A DNA stretch of 64,000 nt from Girardinichthys multiradiatus. Taxonomy: Eukaryota > Chordata > Actinopteri > Cyprinodontiformes > Goodeidae. Positions 1-12,770 of this stretch are shown here, piece after piece. The notes under the pieces were generated by a model that made no database searches, was not told the DNA's origin, and saw nothing but the letters and a program-made list of their open reading frames with translations. The stretch spans positions 40,690,147 through 40,754,146 of the forward strand of contig NC_061797.1 in assembly GCF_021462225.1 (NCBI RefSeq), read 5' to 3'. A program made the position numbers and the translations under genes. The stretch's first letter is position 1; each line of letters begins with the position of its first letter.

Positions 1-1122
1 AACAGGATCAGGGAGAAGAAAAGCCCTCTTTTAACTTTCAAAACTCCTTAAGTTCTCAGAGCACACAGACCTCAGTGTGCCGCTAGCTTACGATGGTATT
101 TCTGCCTGCCGCTCAGAATCAGGCTGGCGAGAAAGAGGGAGAAAAAACAATGTAGTCATTACAGCACACTTGAGCGTCATTTTGGCAGGCACCGTTATAT
201 CACTGCTTGACTTCAGATATGTAACCGAAATCACTCGTCTGTTGTCTTTTGGCTTGCTGGCTGTTAGGTAGACTCACAAGGTGCACAAACAAACTGGAAA
301 GATGCCAATTTACTTCCTTGCACTTCTCCATATTGGAGAATTTTGAAAGCAAAGTGTTTTGAATTCCACCAAGCACACAAGGTGACAGGATATGATGGCA
401 GAATGCAGAGATCAATCTCAAACATTTTGTGGAAGTTGCTCAGTTGTTTTCAGACACAGATCAGCCCAAAAAACAACAGCTGCTACACCAACAACTTTAA
501 CAACAAATGCTGCTTGAGAACAAGTTGACGAGCTTGTGTGACTGACTTTGGGAGAGAGCGACTGTGCAGATTTGATGTCTTGTTCTGCACAGACCCTTAA
601 ATGAGTGTCCTCTGTGTTCTTCAGACACATGGAATTCAGTTTCATGTCTCTCTTGTATGTAGAGAGCACACCGATACATTGAAAAGCAAAGTTTGTTCAT
701 CTTCCACATCAACCAAGGGAAAGCAGGATGTAAAAGTAAATTGTGTGAATGAATTCCTGCCTCTGAGAATATTGAATAAACAAGACGTCTATTAAAATGC
801 AACTGGAAAGTCCTCTGCTTTCAAAGCCATCCTGTAGTTACTCTCTTTGATTAGTTGCCAAGGCCGAAATACCCTTCCTGAATCAAGATATTTTAGGCAC
901 TTTTTGATGTAAGAGTCAAAGAGCAAGTGGCCCAATGGTGTAGTAATCAACAGATACGCCTGACCCAATGAGTCCTAGCTAAAGAGAAGGTAGACACCTT
1001 TTTCTTAGCATGAGCTATCATGTTTAAAAAAAAAAAAGTTATGCCTTTAATGATAACACAACGTCATGAATAATTAGTTCTTTCTGAATTCTTTGCCTTA
1101 GATCAACATGACCGGGCAGATA
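1..1122. other. intergenic, no gene seen
   Basis: Only short open frames occur here, overlapping on both strands with no splice context or recognisable protein. Composition is moderately AT-rich and I could not assign the sequence to a repeat family. Confidence 0.5.
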
Positions 1123-2519
1123 TAGCTAGTGCATTTTAACACATTACATTATCATGGAAAATTTATTTTATTTAAGTAAGTCAATTCAAAAGGTAGAACA
1201 CATATATTTTATGGATTCATTAGATACAAAGTCATATAGTTCAATGGTTTACTTCTATGAACATTATGAATGACAGCTAATGATACCCCAAATTAGACTA
1301 TTACAAAAGACCAATACATCTTTAGATTTTAATAAACAATTACAGCATACTGAAAGGTTGGTCCATGTACTGAACAATATGTATACACTAAATAATTGGT
1401 CATGACTACTTTTGCCTGAATTACTGCATCAGTGCACCGTTTAATGGAGGTGATCAGTCTATGGCTCTACTGAGGTGTTTAACAAAGTCCAAGTTGCATT
1501 GTTGGCTCATCATCTGTTGACAATACTCCATATTTTTATATTACGTTATATGAGGTGAGTTTACCATGCAAACACGCACAGTTATGCTATGATGATCAAA
1601 CCAGGTATTGGCATTTTAACATTGTGGGTAAGTCCTTCTAGAAGCTGTAATCAGCATCTCCATAAAGCTTTTCAGCATAGGGAAGCATAATGTGCCCTAA
1701 AATGTATTGGTTATAAAACATAGTGGGCCCCCCTAAATCATCATAAATTGGTGTCTGTGTCTCTCCACTATTTCCCCTGATTCTGGAACCATGATTTCCA
1801 AAAAAAATGCTGAATTTACTTTTGTATGAAACAAGGACTTCGGACCTCTGACCCCTAACTGTTTAATGTCTTTCTCTGTTACTCTGATAATACATAACTA
1901 TTGTTGTCACTGGCAAATCTGTGGCATGACATAAAGAACACAACAATAGTAGCTGGCACTCTAGAAATGGTTGTGTGAGGTGGCTCTTGCAGGATTGACT
2001 CCAACTGCGGTCCACATCTTGTGAATCTTCCCAAAACTCTGAAGTTGGCTTTGGTGTCAAATCTACTCTGAAAGCTGGATTAATCTTTGTTGAATTTGCA
2101 CCTTTTTTTCCCAAACGTTTTTTTTTTATTTATGCCTTGATACAGCACTGTGTATGCAGCTAGTTTTAATCAGAAATGACTTCTGACTTGTTTTGTGGTT
2201 TACCGTGTTTGTGGAGGATGCCTGCTGGGCAGCTGGTCAGTAGAGTTTCCCATAATTGTGTAGGACATTACATGGCCATAACATAAAAGTTTAAATATTA
2301 AAATATTTTTTGTTGATCCTATGCAATATTTTTGACCGTAGAAACTTAATGTTGGGGTTTCATCTGCCTTAAGCCATAATCAATAAGGTTAAAAACAATA
2401 GATTTTGAAAAATATGAGTCTATCTGTTCTCTATATAATATATGAGTTTTACGTTTTTACTTGAATTGCTGAAATAAATTAACATTTTAAATGATACAAT
2501 TTATTAAGAGGCACCTATA
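1123..2519 (-). mobile_element. Decayed Tc1-like transposon, subfamily A
   Basis: A degraded DNA transposon whose transposase reads on the minus strand. The transposase remnant runs from about 2253 (the start, CAT on the + strand) down to about 1395 and is broken by frameshifts and stops; one 83-residue piece remains open at 1863-2114. Terminal repeats remain recognisable: the right end finishes near GCACCTATA at 2511-2519, and the left end holds a diverged mirror copy (about 1123-1300, for example the stretch around TGGATTCATTAGAT). The family assignment rests on recognising the fish Tc1 consensus whose ends read like CAGGTGCATCTCAAT. Divergence is high, so this is an old insertion with no coding capacity. 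Confidence 0.8.
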
Positions 2520-2623
2520 GAAATAATTGTAAGTTGTGACAAATAAGAAATTATGATTGTCTACATTTGCTTTAGGGTCATAAATTTAGATTTACTCCAT
2601 AAAAAAAAACGGCAAAAGACATA

Positions 2624-2660
2624 CATTCATTTATTCATTCATTCATTTATTCATTCATTC
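2624..2660. repeat. (ATTC)n/(ATTT)n microsatellite
   Basis: A short tetranucleotide array of ATTC units with ATTT interruptions, in otherwise unclassified intergenic DNA between a decayed Tc1 copy and a dispersed repeat. Confidence 0.85.
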
Positions 2661-3002
2661 AAAAAGTAACCATTGATAAAAAGTAAATGTTCCTTGTGCT
2701 TTACAATAGATTTTAGTTGTCGGAGTTAAAAACCAACATAGGCTGAAATTAACTCAGTAAAACTGCTATAAAATACAGTGGTGAGGCAGCAGGGTGGCCA
2801 GACCTATCCAAAGGCAACACAGCACTTGGCTCATGGATCAGCAGGACACTTCCTCCTTACCGCTCTGATCTCTAAAAGAGACTAATCAGATGTGGGCTTG
2901 GAGAGACAGGAAGATAATTTAACATTTTAAGAATTACTTGCTTTTTCATGGCTCCTGCTGGAGGTAGGATTGTTGATCATTTCTGAAAACTACTTAATTT
3001 AC

Positions 3003-4440
3003 ATTCAATTAAATTCAGTTTATTTAAATGGCGCCAATTCACAACACATGTCGTCTCAAGGGACTTCACAAAAGTCAGGTACATACATTCCAATTAATCC
3101 TAACCATTGAACAGTGCAGTCAGATTCAGTTATTTATTCAAATTGGATAAAAAGTTTTTCTGTCTAAGGAAACCCAGCTGATTGCATCCAGTCAGTGACT
3201 TGCAGAATTCCCTCCTCCCGGATGAGCATGTAGAGACAGTGGACAGTCGCTGGCGTTGACTTTGCAGCAATCCCTCATACTGAGCATGCATGCAGCGACA
3301 GTAGAGAGGAAAACTCCCTTTTAACGGGAAGAAACCTCCAGCAGAACCAGGCTCAGTGTGAGCGGCCATCTGCCACGACCGACTGGGGGTTTGAGAGAAC
3401 AGAGCAGAGACACAAGAAGAACAAAGAAGCACTGATCCAGGAGTCCTTTCTATGGGAAGGAAAAGTAAATGTTAATGGATGTAGCTACTTTAGTCGTTTC
3501 AACCAAGAAAGAAAGAACAGATAAACTCTGAGCCAGTTTTCCAGGTTAGAGTCTGAAAGAGAGCACATAGAGTTAGTCACAGTAAAAGCTCAGTCATTTG
3601 CTATCTCTAGGAGAGAGAAAGGGTTAAACACTAAAAGACAGGGCTATGTGGATCATCGGTAGAGGGTGAGCATTAAGTTGTTGCCAGCAGAAGCTTGGAC
3701 GATGCCCCTCTCCAGAAAGGTGTCACAGGTAGACACAGAGTCAGGCCAGGTGTAGCTTCTAGGAAGAGAAAAGAAGGAGAACATAAAGTTAAAAACTGAA
3801 ATAACAGCAAATAATGCTAAATTGGAGAGTAGTGTGAGAATGTAGCAAAGAGGGTGAAAGTGGTCATTATGTCCTCCAGCAGCCTAAGCCTATAGCAGCA
3901 TAACTACAGAGATAGCTCAGGATAACTTAAGCCACTCTAACTATAAGCTTTATCAAAAAGGAAAGTTTTAAGCCTAGCCATAAAAGTAGACCGTTTGTCC
4001 ATCTAGAGCCCACTGATGGCCATTGTTATACTAAAAACCACAAGGATTGGGATACCTCTCTCTGTCAGATTGACCATAACCCCTGGAAAAGAGAGGGGGT
4101 CATACAGGTAGCAGAAATGGAGGGTGTGTTTGCACCTCAACCATAACTGAGCCTGTTTAGGCTAAACCTGACTCCCCCTTACTCCAACCAACAGGGAGGG
4201 AAGAAGACGGAGGTAAAAACATAAGGAAGATAGCTCAGGATAACCCATGCCACTCTAACTATAAGCTTTATCAAAAAGGAACGTTTTAAGCCTAGCCTTA
4301 AAAGTAGACAGGGTGTCTGCCTCACGGGCTAAATCTGGAAGCTGGTTCCACAGGAGAGGAGCCTGATAATTAAAAAGGCACTCATAAATATCACCGCTAC
4401 ATTTTAAGACCTTTAGGGGTGTATGCTGGATCTTTAACTA
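3003..4440. repeat. Unclassified dispersed fish repeat, long copy
   Basis: The first ~500 bp (3003-3504) recurs at 52051-52553 with only scattered differences, which shows it is an interspersed repeat. It opens with a TTCAGTTTATTTAAATGGCG-like motif common at the ends of teleost repeats. Inside it, a segment of about 85 bp containing ATAAGCTTTATCAAAAAGGA occurs twice, near 3906-3990 and 4224-4310, so the element has an internal duplication. No intact open frame or terminal inverted repeat was found. I recognise the sequence as a common teleost repeat but cannot place it in a class. Confidence 0.7.
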
Positions 4441-6489
4441 TTAAAAAAGAACAGCTAATATGATTTTATACATCATAAAATGCTTCATAAAAAAATTCAG
4501 TCAATTCAAAACCCTGACATGCTTTAAACTGAAAAAAAAAAAACGAGACATTCACATCAAGAGAGGGAGTGTCTCTGTGTTTGTGTGTTTCTGAGACAGC
4601 AAGAAAAACATGAAGCTTTTAAACCTGAGATTGAGCACAGCCTCCATCTTTCAAGAACTCATAAATTAATCAACAGGCAGGAAATATGTCCAAACAAACA
4701 GATGAAAGTTCAATGCTGCTCTGGAGCATGTGTGTGCAGTGAGGGTGTACATACAGGAGCTGTTTCTGATCCTAGACTTGTAATTAAACATATAGTTTTG
4801 CACAGTTGCATGCACACCCACATGCACAGAAGCACAAACACATAAATGCATAAGCTCACAGTTCAAAAGATAAAAGACCACAGTCTTTTTCACTTTTATA
4901 TTCTATCCCATACACACACAGAGGACAAGGCCCCACATTTTGGACTGTCAGACTTCAGAAGATCTCTAATTTGTGGGAGTCAATGAAGTTTTGCAGGCTA
5001 ATGAGATCGGGCTAATTGGTATCGCAGCTGTAATATTCTGAGGTACAGGACAACACGTTTAAGCATATGCAGTCTAATCACACTTAAAACCTGCCAGTGA
5101 TGCTAAAGATCATTAGCGGTTGTGTTCATTCCCAAAGTATGCAATGGGGAGGGGAGGACATAAACACTGTAGAAGTTCACCAGGGTTAAAACATTCATTT
5201 GCTAATTCAAAGATGCATGTTGCCAAAAGAAAACATGCTGTAATTACAAGGGGAAAAAACAGAACAAGCTGAAGAAACACCCTCAGACATAACCATGGAT
5301 CCGACTATACAGCCAATTTTAACAGCAAATTAAAGCATACGTTGTTGCACCAAACACTTAATTTGTTACATTTCCAAATAAGCCGATAAGACCAGAAGTT
5401 TTAACCCAAGTTTAGTTCATAAACACAGATTTCTTTTTTAATCACTTCAAAACCAAATAAGCCTGCACTTTTGATTACATAGCAACAAATTCTTACCAAA
5501 GCACAATGGCAGTTACAAACTAGAAAACAAATTCAAACTTAAAACACATGTTTATTTACATGTATCCAAATGTACATGTTCAAGACAGGTATTTTGTTGC
5601 AGTAATATTTGTACTATATGTCAGTAAAACCATAATTTTTTTCAGCTCTGTCAATTTCTGTCAGAACTGACAGAAATTAACGTATCGTACCCATTTATCA
5701 CCATTTTATCCCTTCATGTAAACTAGCAATTTCTTAGACATGTACCTAATAATTGCATATTAGTTCATTTCAGTTTGTAATTATGTAGTTTTGCCGACAT
5801 AAAGCACCACCAGGGCAGGTAAGAACCGACAGCACAAAACGTCAACAAGGTTAGCACTGGTGCCTGAATCACCCGGCCTAGTTATTCTAATGTTCTTAGT
5901 GAATTAGGAATGATGAGCCCGATTTCTCCACTAACCCAGATCCTATTACTGTTAATGCTGGCTGCTGCTAAATACACATGACGAGTTTGTGGACTAATGG
6001 AAAGACAGCTTCAAAAGTTGCTGGAAACAAGGAGGACTTAGCAGATTTGCTTAATTTGGTTTCCTACTCAAGTTAGGAAATCACTGTTGAATCCGTCTCT
6101 ATCTCTCAGGGACCACAAGAAACAAATCACATTGAATCGCTAGTAAGAAATAAATGTTCTTTTTCTGGTTTATTTATACTTCTTTTGTTTAGACAGTTGA
6201 CAAACCAGAACAATAATGCCCCCTAAATCTGCTGCTTTGGTTTTCCGTAGGGGTTGAAGGGAAAACGACTGAAGTGAAATTGACTGCTTTATTGAATGAC
6301 TCAGATCAATCTGGATCTGAATAAAATGAACTGAATGTATCCACTCTGCAAAAGGTGAGTACATACTGATGCATAAACTGTACAAAACACACCCAAAGTG
6401 TGTATGAATTAAGGCGTGGTCACTACAAAATCTTCTGTGGCAGATGACTAAATTTCAAGAGAATGGTGAAAAGGCGAAATGACCAGCAC
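4441..6489. other. intergenic, no gene seen
   Basis: AT-rich sequence with short chance open frames only (for example 4585-4845 and 4666-4893, which overlap on opposite strands). CA-rich patches occur near 4800-4920. No recognisable element was found. Confidence 0.5.
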
Positions 6490-7015
6490 CTGATTCAAAA
6501 AACTGTTAAAAAAGAGCTGCTTGCCACAAGACTTCGTCCATCTCTTTGGGTTGTTCCATACATGACCTTTAAACAGTTACAGTAAATAAAGTAACAAGGT
6601 CTCCCTCAAAGAGACGATGCAGTAACCCAAAAAGAAAAACTGCTTTTGGACAACCATCTTTCTTTTATAAACCCATGAAGGCATGGACTAAGCTCCCTGC
6701 AGAACTGAAAACATACACAGAGTATGTAAGACATTCAAAGAAACCAAGAAATTTGATTGTAAGTCATCAAACCTGTCAGCATGGAACAAATAATATTTTA
6801 ATTCTATGAATGCTTTATCTATAACTTTGTGATTTTATTATGTACTATGTGGTTGTTTTTAAATTATATATTTTCTGTGTTTGGAATCTTCACTTAATTG
6901 TTTTATTTTTATAATAGCATTTCCTCTTGACTTTTTTGTACCTGTCCCAGGGTGTACGGATGAAAATTGCATACCAAAAGCAAATTACCTGTATAACAAA
7001 CATTTTTTATTTGGT
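6490..7015 (+). mobile_element. LINE 3' end remnant (L2/Rex-like)
   Basis: A conceptual + strand reading near 6675-6760 gives KAWTKLPAELKTY followed by basic residues. This resembles the sequence just after the reverse transcriptase domain of fish L2/Rex-type LINEs, where a WN.LP..L motif is typical. It is followed by an AT-rich 3' region ending in CCCAGGGTGTACGGATGAAA-like sequence (about 6947-6966), as in those elements' 3' UTRs. No reverse transcriptase domain remains, so this is a 5'-truncated dead copy. The exact family is uncertain. Confidence 0.55.
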
Positions 7016-7155
7016 TTTTAAAATTCTACAATATTTCCTTGAAAAATATATAGAAAAAAATACTTTAAAAAAAAAAGCGACAGCAAGGGATTAATTACAT
7101 CATCGTCATTAAGCCCACCAGACAGACTTGGAGTTTTTACTGCAAAGAACTGGGG

Positions 7156-7360
7156 CACGGCGCTGATGGTGTAGGAGCGAAAGCACACGACCATATACAG
7201 AGGCTACGGTCCTCGAATGGCAGCTGTCCTGGGTTCGAGTCCCAGACCTGGTGACATTTACCGAATATCTCCCCCTCTCTCTACCCCTCTTTCCTGTCTA
7301 CCTACTGTCAAAAATGGAAAAATAAAGGCCACTAGTGCTGAAAAAATATCTTTAAAAAAA
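7156..7360 (+). mobile_element. tRNA-derived SINE with target-site duplication
   Basis: The 5' half looks like a tRNA gene, with a clear RNA polymerase III box B (GGTTCGAGTCC, 7232-7242) and a weaker box A near 7168-7180. A body with a CTCTCTCTACCCC-type tract and AATAAAGGCCACTAGTG follows, ending in an A-rich tail at 7354-7360. The 12-base direct repeat AAAGAACTGGGG lies immediately before (7144-7155) and after (7361-7372) the element, as expected for LINE-mediated retroposition. It is a teleost-type SINE and not a functional tRNA gene. Confidence 0.88.
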
Positions 7361-7372
7361 AAAGAACTGGGG

Positions 7373-10365
7373 GCTTTATATCTTCTGCCTTGGCACTGGG
7401 TGAAAGGCAGGGGGAGAATCCCGTGGAAGTGGCTGGAGTATAACTTTACTGACTTAACAGCAATTAAAAATTCATCACCTAATATATAAATATATAGCTT
7501 TTGCTTAATTTATTTCAGAGAAAATCCCTAATAAATGTACAGCAACAGCATCTGCATAAGTAGGATACTAGTCTTGCTTTTGGCTCTGGCCAGGGTGACA
7601 GCATGTGGCTGATAGAGTGAAACAGGAACAGCAGCTAATGTTGCCAATAATGTTAGCATTACTATTAGCATTAGCAGCAGAGATGAATAAAGTCCCTGGC
7701 AGCCAGGCCTCATCTGTCCACAGCCACAGACAGGCCGGCCCTTAAGCCTGGCTTCAGGTTTCTGAGATGAGACCGTAATGTGCGTCACAATCTCAGAAAC
7801 ACACGTTTAAGCATGCACTTGTTTGCACATTTCCTCAGTCAGTTATTAAAGACCTATTTTAACATTGAGTGTACTTTTAAACAAATATAGTCTTTCATCT
7901 GTTTTTCATAATTATTACTAACACATTTTCTTTTCCACCTTTTCTTCCCTCACATGGTGAAACGCATTTGTATTTATTTTGCAATTTAGAGGAAGTAGCA
8001 AAGAAGCAATATTTTGTTTGTGGTACAGCACTTTTGTGATGGAAAAGTATGTTGAGGAAGTTTGCTTTAGCAGTGTGTGTGGAGGGGGGGCGGGCTAAGC
8101 TCTGCCACCTGTTGACCAGATCCAAAGGCTCTTTTGAATAATCTTATAAAATAAAAAAAGCTGAAAAAGAAATCAAAGCACTTCCTGGCTGCCTGTGGCA
8201 CAGCTTCTAAGGACTGACCTATTTTTAGTTTCTGACCTAAAGCAGCAACATCCTATTTTAACCTCATAAGTGTTGACTTAGATGTTCCATATACAATAAA
8301 AAACATCAATCCATTAAGCCAATGTGGACACTTTAAAGATAGGCTCTCTGAGTCACAGAGCCAGGTGACAGCAATGAAGTTACCAAAAAGGACCGTTTAC
8401 TAGCTCCTTAATAAAATAAAAAATGACACAGAGGACGCGTTTAAAGAATTCAAGATTTTAACTTAAGAAGAAAAGTTGGAGAACACTCTGTAATGTAAAA
8501 CCTGTTTAATTTGTCTGAGCTCTAATCAGCTGAATATATTGCCAAATTTGACTCACTAGACTTTCGCAGCCTTTCTATTTTCCTCCGCTTCAGAAACTGT
8601 TTACCAAGGGATTTGGGGAGAGATGCCATGTTTGCCTTGCAATCAGATCTGAGCTGGAATGTGGGTTGGAGGAAGACCTCCTTTCCTGCTTCGTTGGCTG
8701 GTAGGAGAGTGGGTGGTGTTGGGTGGCTAGATGGAACGTAAGGACCAAGCTTGAAGTGCTATTTCTAAACCCCCTTTGCTCACACACACACTTCCTCCCC
8801 CCATCTGTTTCCCTGATTCCCATCAAATGAGTCCTTAAACAAATTCCCTCATGAACGCAGCTCACTCAAGTCCTGCTCCAAGGGAACGTCCCTAAATAAA
8901 GCCTGGCTGCCATTAAGCCATGATGGGTTTTACTAGATGTTCGTCTGCAGCCTATAAAAACAGAGATCATAGTTACACAAAGTTCACACTCTGATCTTGC
9001 ATACATACAAGACTTTCCATCTCCTCTTGAAGTAAATGAGCTTATAGCTACTGTTTCAAAACATACATCAAGCCCCCCTGTGTGGCCAACAGATCTTTAT
9101 AAGCAACCTAAAAAAAAACTAAAAAGGGGAGCTCAGTCTTAATTTAACATGTAAGACATGATAAAATACGACTTTGATTTGATGTTATCAAAGATTAATA
9201 TTGCTTTTCACATGAGCTGATGCAGAACTGCATATAATATTAATATATCTCATTTGTTAATATATCAAATGCTGTCAGATCATTCAGGAAATTAAAATGC
9301 ATTCAGGAATTGTATCTACTTTGTTTTCAAATTAAAGAAAAATGCCTCTTCTTATAAAATTATGACTAAATACGATCTAATGCATTATTACACCAAATTA
9401 CATTCCTGCTGGAATTTGTTTTAATTCACAAAATTCCTGAGACGATTTGTTTTCATATAACAAATACAACCTGTTAGATTAGCGCTTTTAATCTCCAAGG
9501 CATATTATTTTTGCTATGATTTCTGATTTGTTGCTCTATTTAATTTTCCATAACCCTTTTTATTTTCTTCCTATTTATTTGACAACTGTCATAGCTAAAG
9601 TTTCTTAATGAAAAAACATCCTACATATTTAGAGATTGTAGAAAAAAATTGGATTAGGAATGGGGGACAGAAAGGAGGGATAAACAAGTAAAGAGTAAAC
9701 GAGATTTGTTGTAAAAGCCTGCGCTTGTTAGCACTGTGTCACACGAGTGTCCATATATCATCTCCATGTCTGTCACCTGACCCCAATGTGTCACAGGCCT
9801 CAGACTGTCCCCTCAGACACAAGCCCCTCTCTGGTAACCCCCAGGCTCTCTGTGCTCCAGCCACCGACCCCAGCAGCGTTAGGCAGTACTTTACAACCTC
9901 TGAAATGGAGCTAAAGACCACTGAGGATTGAGATGAATTACAGCCAGGGGAACACCTCTTAACGAAGGGCATCCAAATTGACAGCTTCGCCAGCTTCCTT
10001 AGCTTCACGGGGGGAAATAAAAGTAGATCTCAGTTTTGCCAGAAACTCACTAAGAGGTTTGGGGAGGGGGAGGAGGGAGCAAGGAAGACGAGGCTTAGTC
10101 TCCAAAGAGAACCCAAAAAGAATAAAAGGTTATGGTGCAGAGTGCCCCTTGTTATTTGTTCCCGCAACATGAAAAATGGCAGCTAACCGTCAAATAATAT
10201 TTACTGCAATCAACACTTACTGAAAGGTTATAGACACAGTGGACCTGACTGCGCTTACTAACTGTTATATAAAACAGAGAGAGCAAGCTGCAGCTTGAAA
10301 CACATTCTTCTCATTTTTTAAGATCAGTTGGTTTAAATGCTTGTTAAATTCACCACGTATAAAAT

Positions 10366-10396
<31 letters not shown>

Positions 10397-12379
10397 AAAA
10401 AGCTTTCGAATGCTGTCTAAACCTGAACAAAAAGCTCTTTGTAGTTCACTCTGTTGGGTTTGTAAAAACAAATGCACACTACATCAAGCCAATCATTTAT
10501 GCCCCAGACAAAGATCAAGCTGATATTGACTGAAAAAGACCGGAAAGATGAGACAGTGAATACTAATGCGAGACAGAGACCTACGTAGCTGGTAAAAATT
10601 GAGTAATTTTAAGAGGGTACCAAAAAATGAAAGGAAGTGAAGGTCAGTGTATACACATTTAAGCCCCAAATTTTTCATACACTCAGCAGATGTAGATATT
10701 AAATCATTTGTATTAAGTCGAGAAGTTTTGTTATTTCAATCTGCAAAGACTCACAAAGAGAGGGATGGCAATTAGAAAAGTTTTAATGATGAGAAATTAC
10801 ATGGTTATTTCTTTGGCGCTCGGACCTGGGAGGAAGACATGAATGCTGAGAATGACATGAGCTAAGATGATCACTTGTAAGGCTTAGATTTAAATATGTC
10901 TTCCCCCTGATCGGACACTGGTGGTGTATTGGTGGCCAGGGAGCGAGGAAGCCAGGAGTAGATGTGAAGGAAGATGGTGGAGGTGGGGTGGAGGAGGGAT
11001 GAGCTCAGCTGACAAGCGAAGATGAACATGGTAGAAGCTCCTTTAAAAGCAAGGCGTCGGAAGGTGATTGGATGGAGAATCAGACGGACAGGATGCTGAT
11101 TGGACGGCCGGAAGATGCACAGAAGAGTCATTGGAAGGTGGAGGCAGTGAAGGTGAGTCTTTCATTCTGAATTTTCGTCAAAACTCAATTTTTTAGATGG
11201 AAAATGCAACAGGCATCTCCTAAAATATAATAAAACAATGTAAAATGAGTGAAAAAATATATAATTAAGCCAATAAACTACTGAGAAGCTTTTTGCATGT
11301 TTTTACTTGTTTTGGCAGTTTATTTTTTAGGGATTTGAGATGAAGGTGAGTTGGGTCATACTAATCATCACACTAATCTTTAGCGCCTTTCAAAGATTCT
11401 TTGTCAGATTCTAGTCAGAGCTATGACTCTGCCACTCCAAAACGTTAATATTACTTCCAGTCAGAAGAGACATATTGGTAATATTAAAAGATTACTTTAA
11501 ATTTAAGTTTTCTAGTTTATGAATTAATATGGGCTTAACTGTGCAGTATTTGGGCTACCAGTAAGGCTTTTTTTCTTTGCCTTTTAATTTGTAGATTAAT
11601 TTAAAACTGACATAAACAAGATATTTAGTAGGGCAGATGAACCCAACAAAGCTGAACACGGATGATATACAATTACATACAAAGTATTCTTGCAGATTGC
11701 TGCCAAAGGCGTCTCCATGCATTCAGATATTTCGCAGAAGAGTTGTACCTTTTTAACAAAAAATAAATAAATAAAAAGATAAATTTATAAAATGTATAAG
11801 TTTACAAAAGATATGGATGCCAACTGATTATTGTAGTAACGTAACCTATTGCACTGAGTATTCGGTTGGAGTGGGTCATAAACACATCCTCACATCCAGA
11901 ATATTGTATGGGCTCTGACTGACTGCAGTCCAACTTCTATAAAAACTGTGAATTGTATATGAGCCTCTAAATATGGCACTTTAATCCTATTTGCATTCAT
12001 ATGACTATCGTTGGATCCTGGAAGCCTTTATCCTTAGATTTACCCATTTGTATGCCCCTGTGAGTGCAGAAACACCATGCATGATACCAGTAGGTCTCTC
12101 ACATCTTTCTCCCCATTTCACTTGTGCAGCCTCTGCCATTCATTGGCTAAAGAGGCACCAGGAGAGCTTATTTGAGAATAGTACAAATAAGTAAACATAG
12201 GGACTGCTGGCAGGTAATGGACTCCCATGTACACACATGCAGGCACATACACACAAACTCACACACACACAGGTCTTCTCCATGGATGCAGAGAAAAGAA
12301 GGGAAGAGCCAGAATTAAATACTCTTAGTGGCTCCCTAGTGGAGAGAGCCACAGGCTTAGCTCCACGGCGGCTGATTTG
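7373..12379. other. intergenic, no gene seen
   Basis: About 5 kb without a convincing gene. Short overlapping frames at 7528-7788, 8590-8865 and 9739-10008 look like chance. A (GA)n tract lies at 10366-10394. A GC-richer, G/A-biased patch at about 10880-11160 has the look of a repeat fragment, but I could not classify it. CA-rich sequence occurs at 12230-12275. Confidence 0.5.
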
Positions 12380-12770
12380 CGAATCTCTTCTCCTTAAACA
12401 GCTCTGTGCCTCTGCGCACACGCTGTGCCGGAGCGGGGTGGTGGGGGGACTGCACTCGTACCCATTTGCACATTAATAAATCTCCCGAAACATTTATTAA
12501 AAGCTTGGAGAATAGACGGTATTTACATGTGAAACTCCCAAGGACATCAGCGAGTTTGGCAAGGGCCACACGGCAGGCCCCTGTGCTCCTGCAAATCCTT
12601 GGCTGCACATGGGGGCATGATAATGACATCCTCTGTCCAATTACTCCTGCTGCCAATAACACTACTCCTGATGGAGAGAAACATACTATTAACCCTGTTA
12701 GCATTATCGACACAACCGCATGTGCCAAATCAGGACTTTATTATAGTAATAATAAAGGTGAGGATGATAT
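12380..12770. promoter_or_regulatory. Candidate conserved noncoding element
   Basis: A non-repetitive, GC-balanced island against an AT-rich background. It contains homeodomain-type ATTA cores (CCAATTACTCC near 12639, several TTAAT/ATTAA), a TTGGC...GCCA arrangement near 12558 resembling an NFI site, and a CpG-rich edge near 12415-12440. Open frames of 123 codons exist on both strands (12406-12777 and 12357-12728), which suggests a chance lack of stops. The enhancer role is inferred from position in an Iroquois desert; conservation was not tested. Confidence 0.35.

Noticed and set aside
7156..7260. Possible tRNA gene
   Set aside because: Box B is present, but the sequence continues into a SINE body with an A-rich tail and target duplication, so it is a retroposon head.
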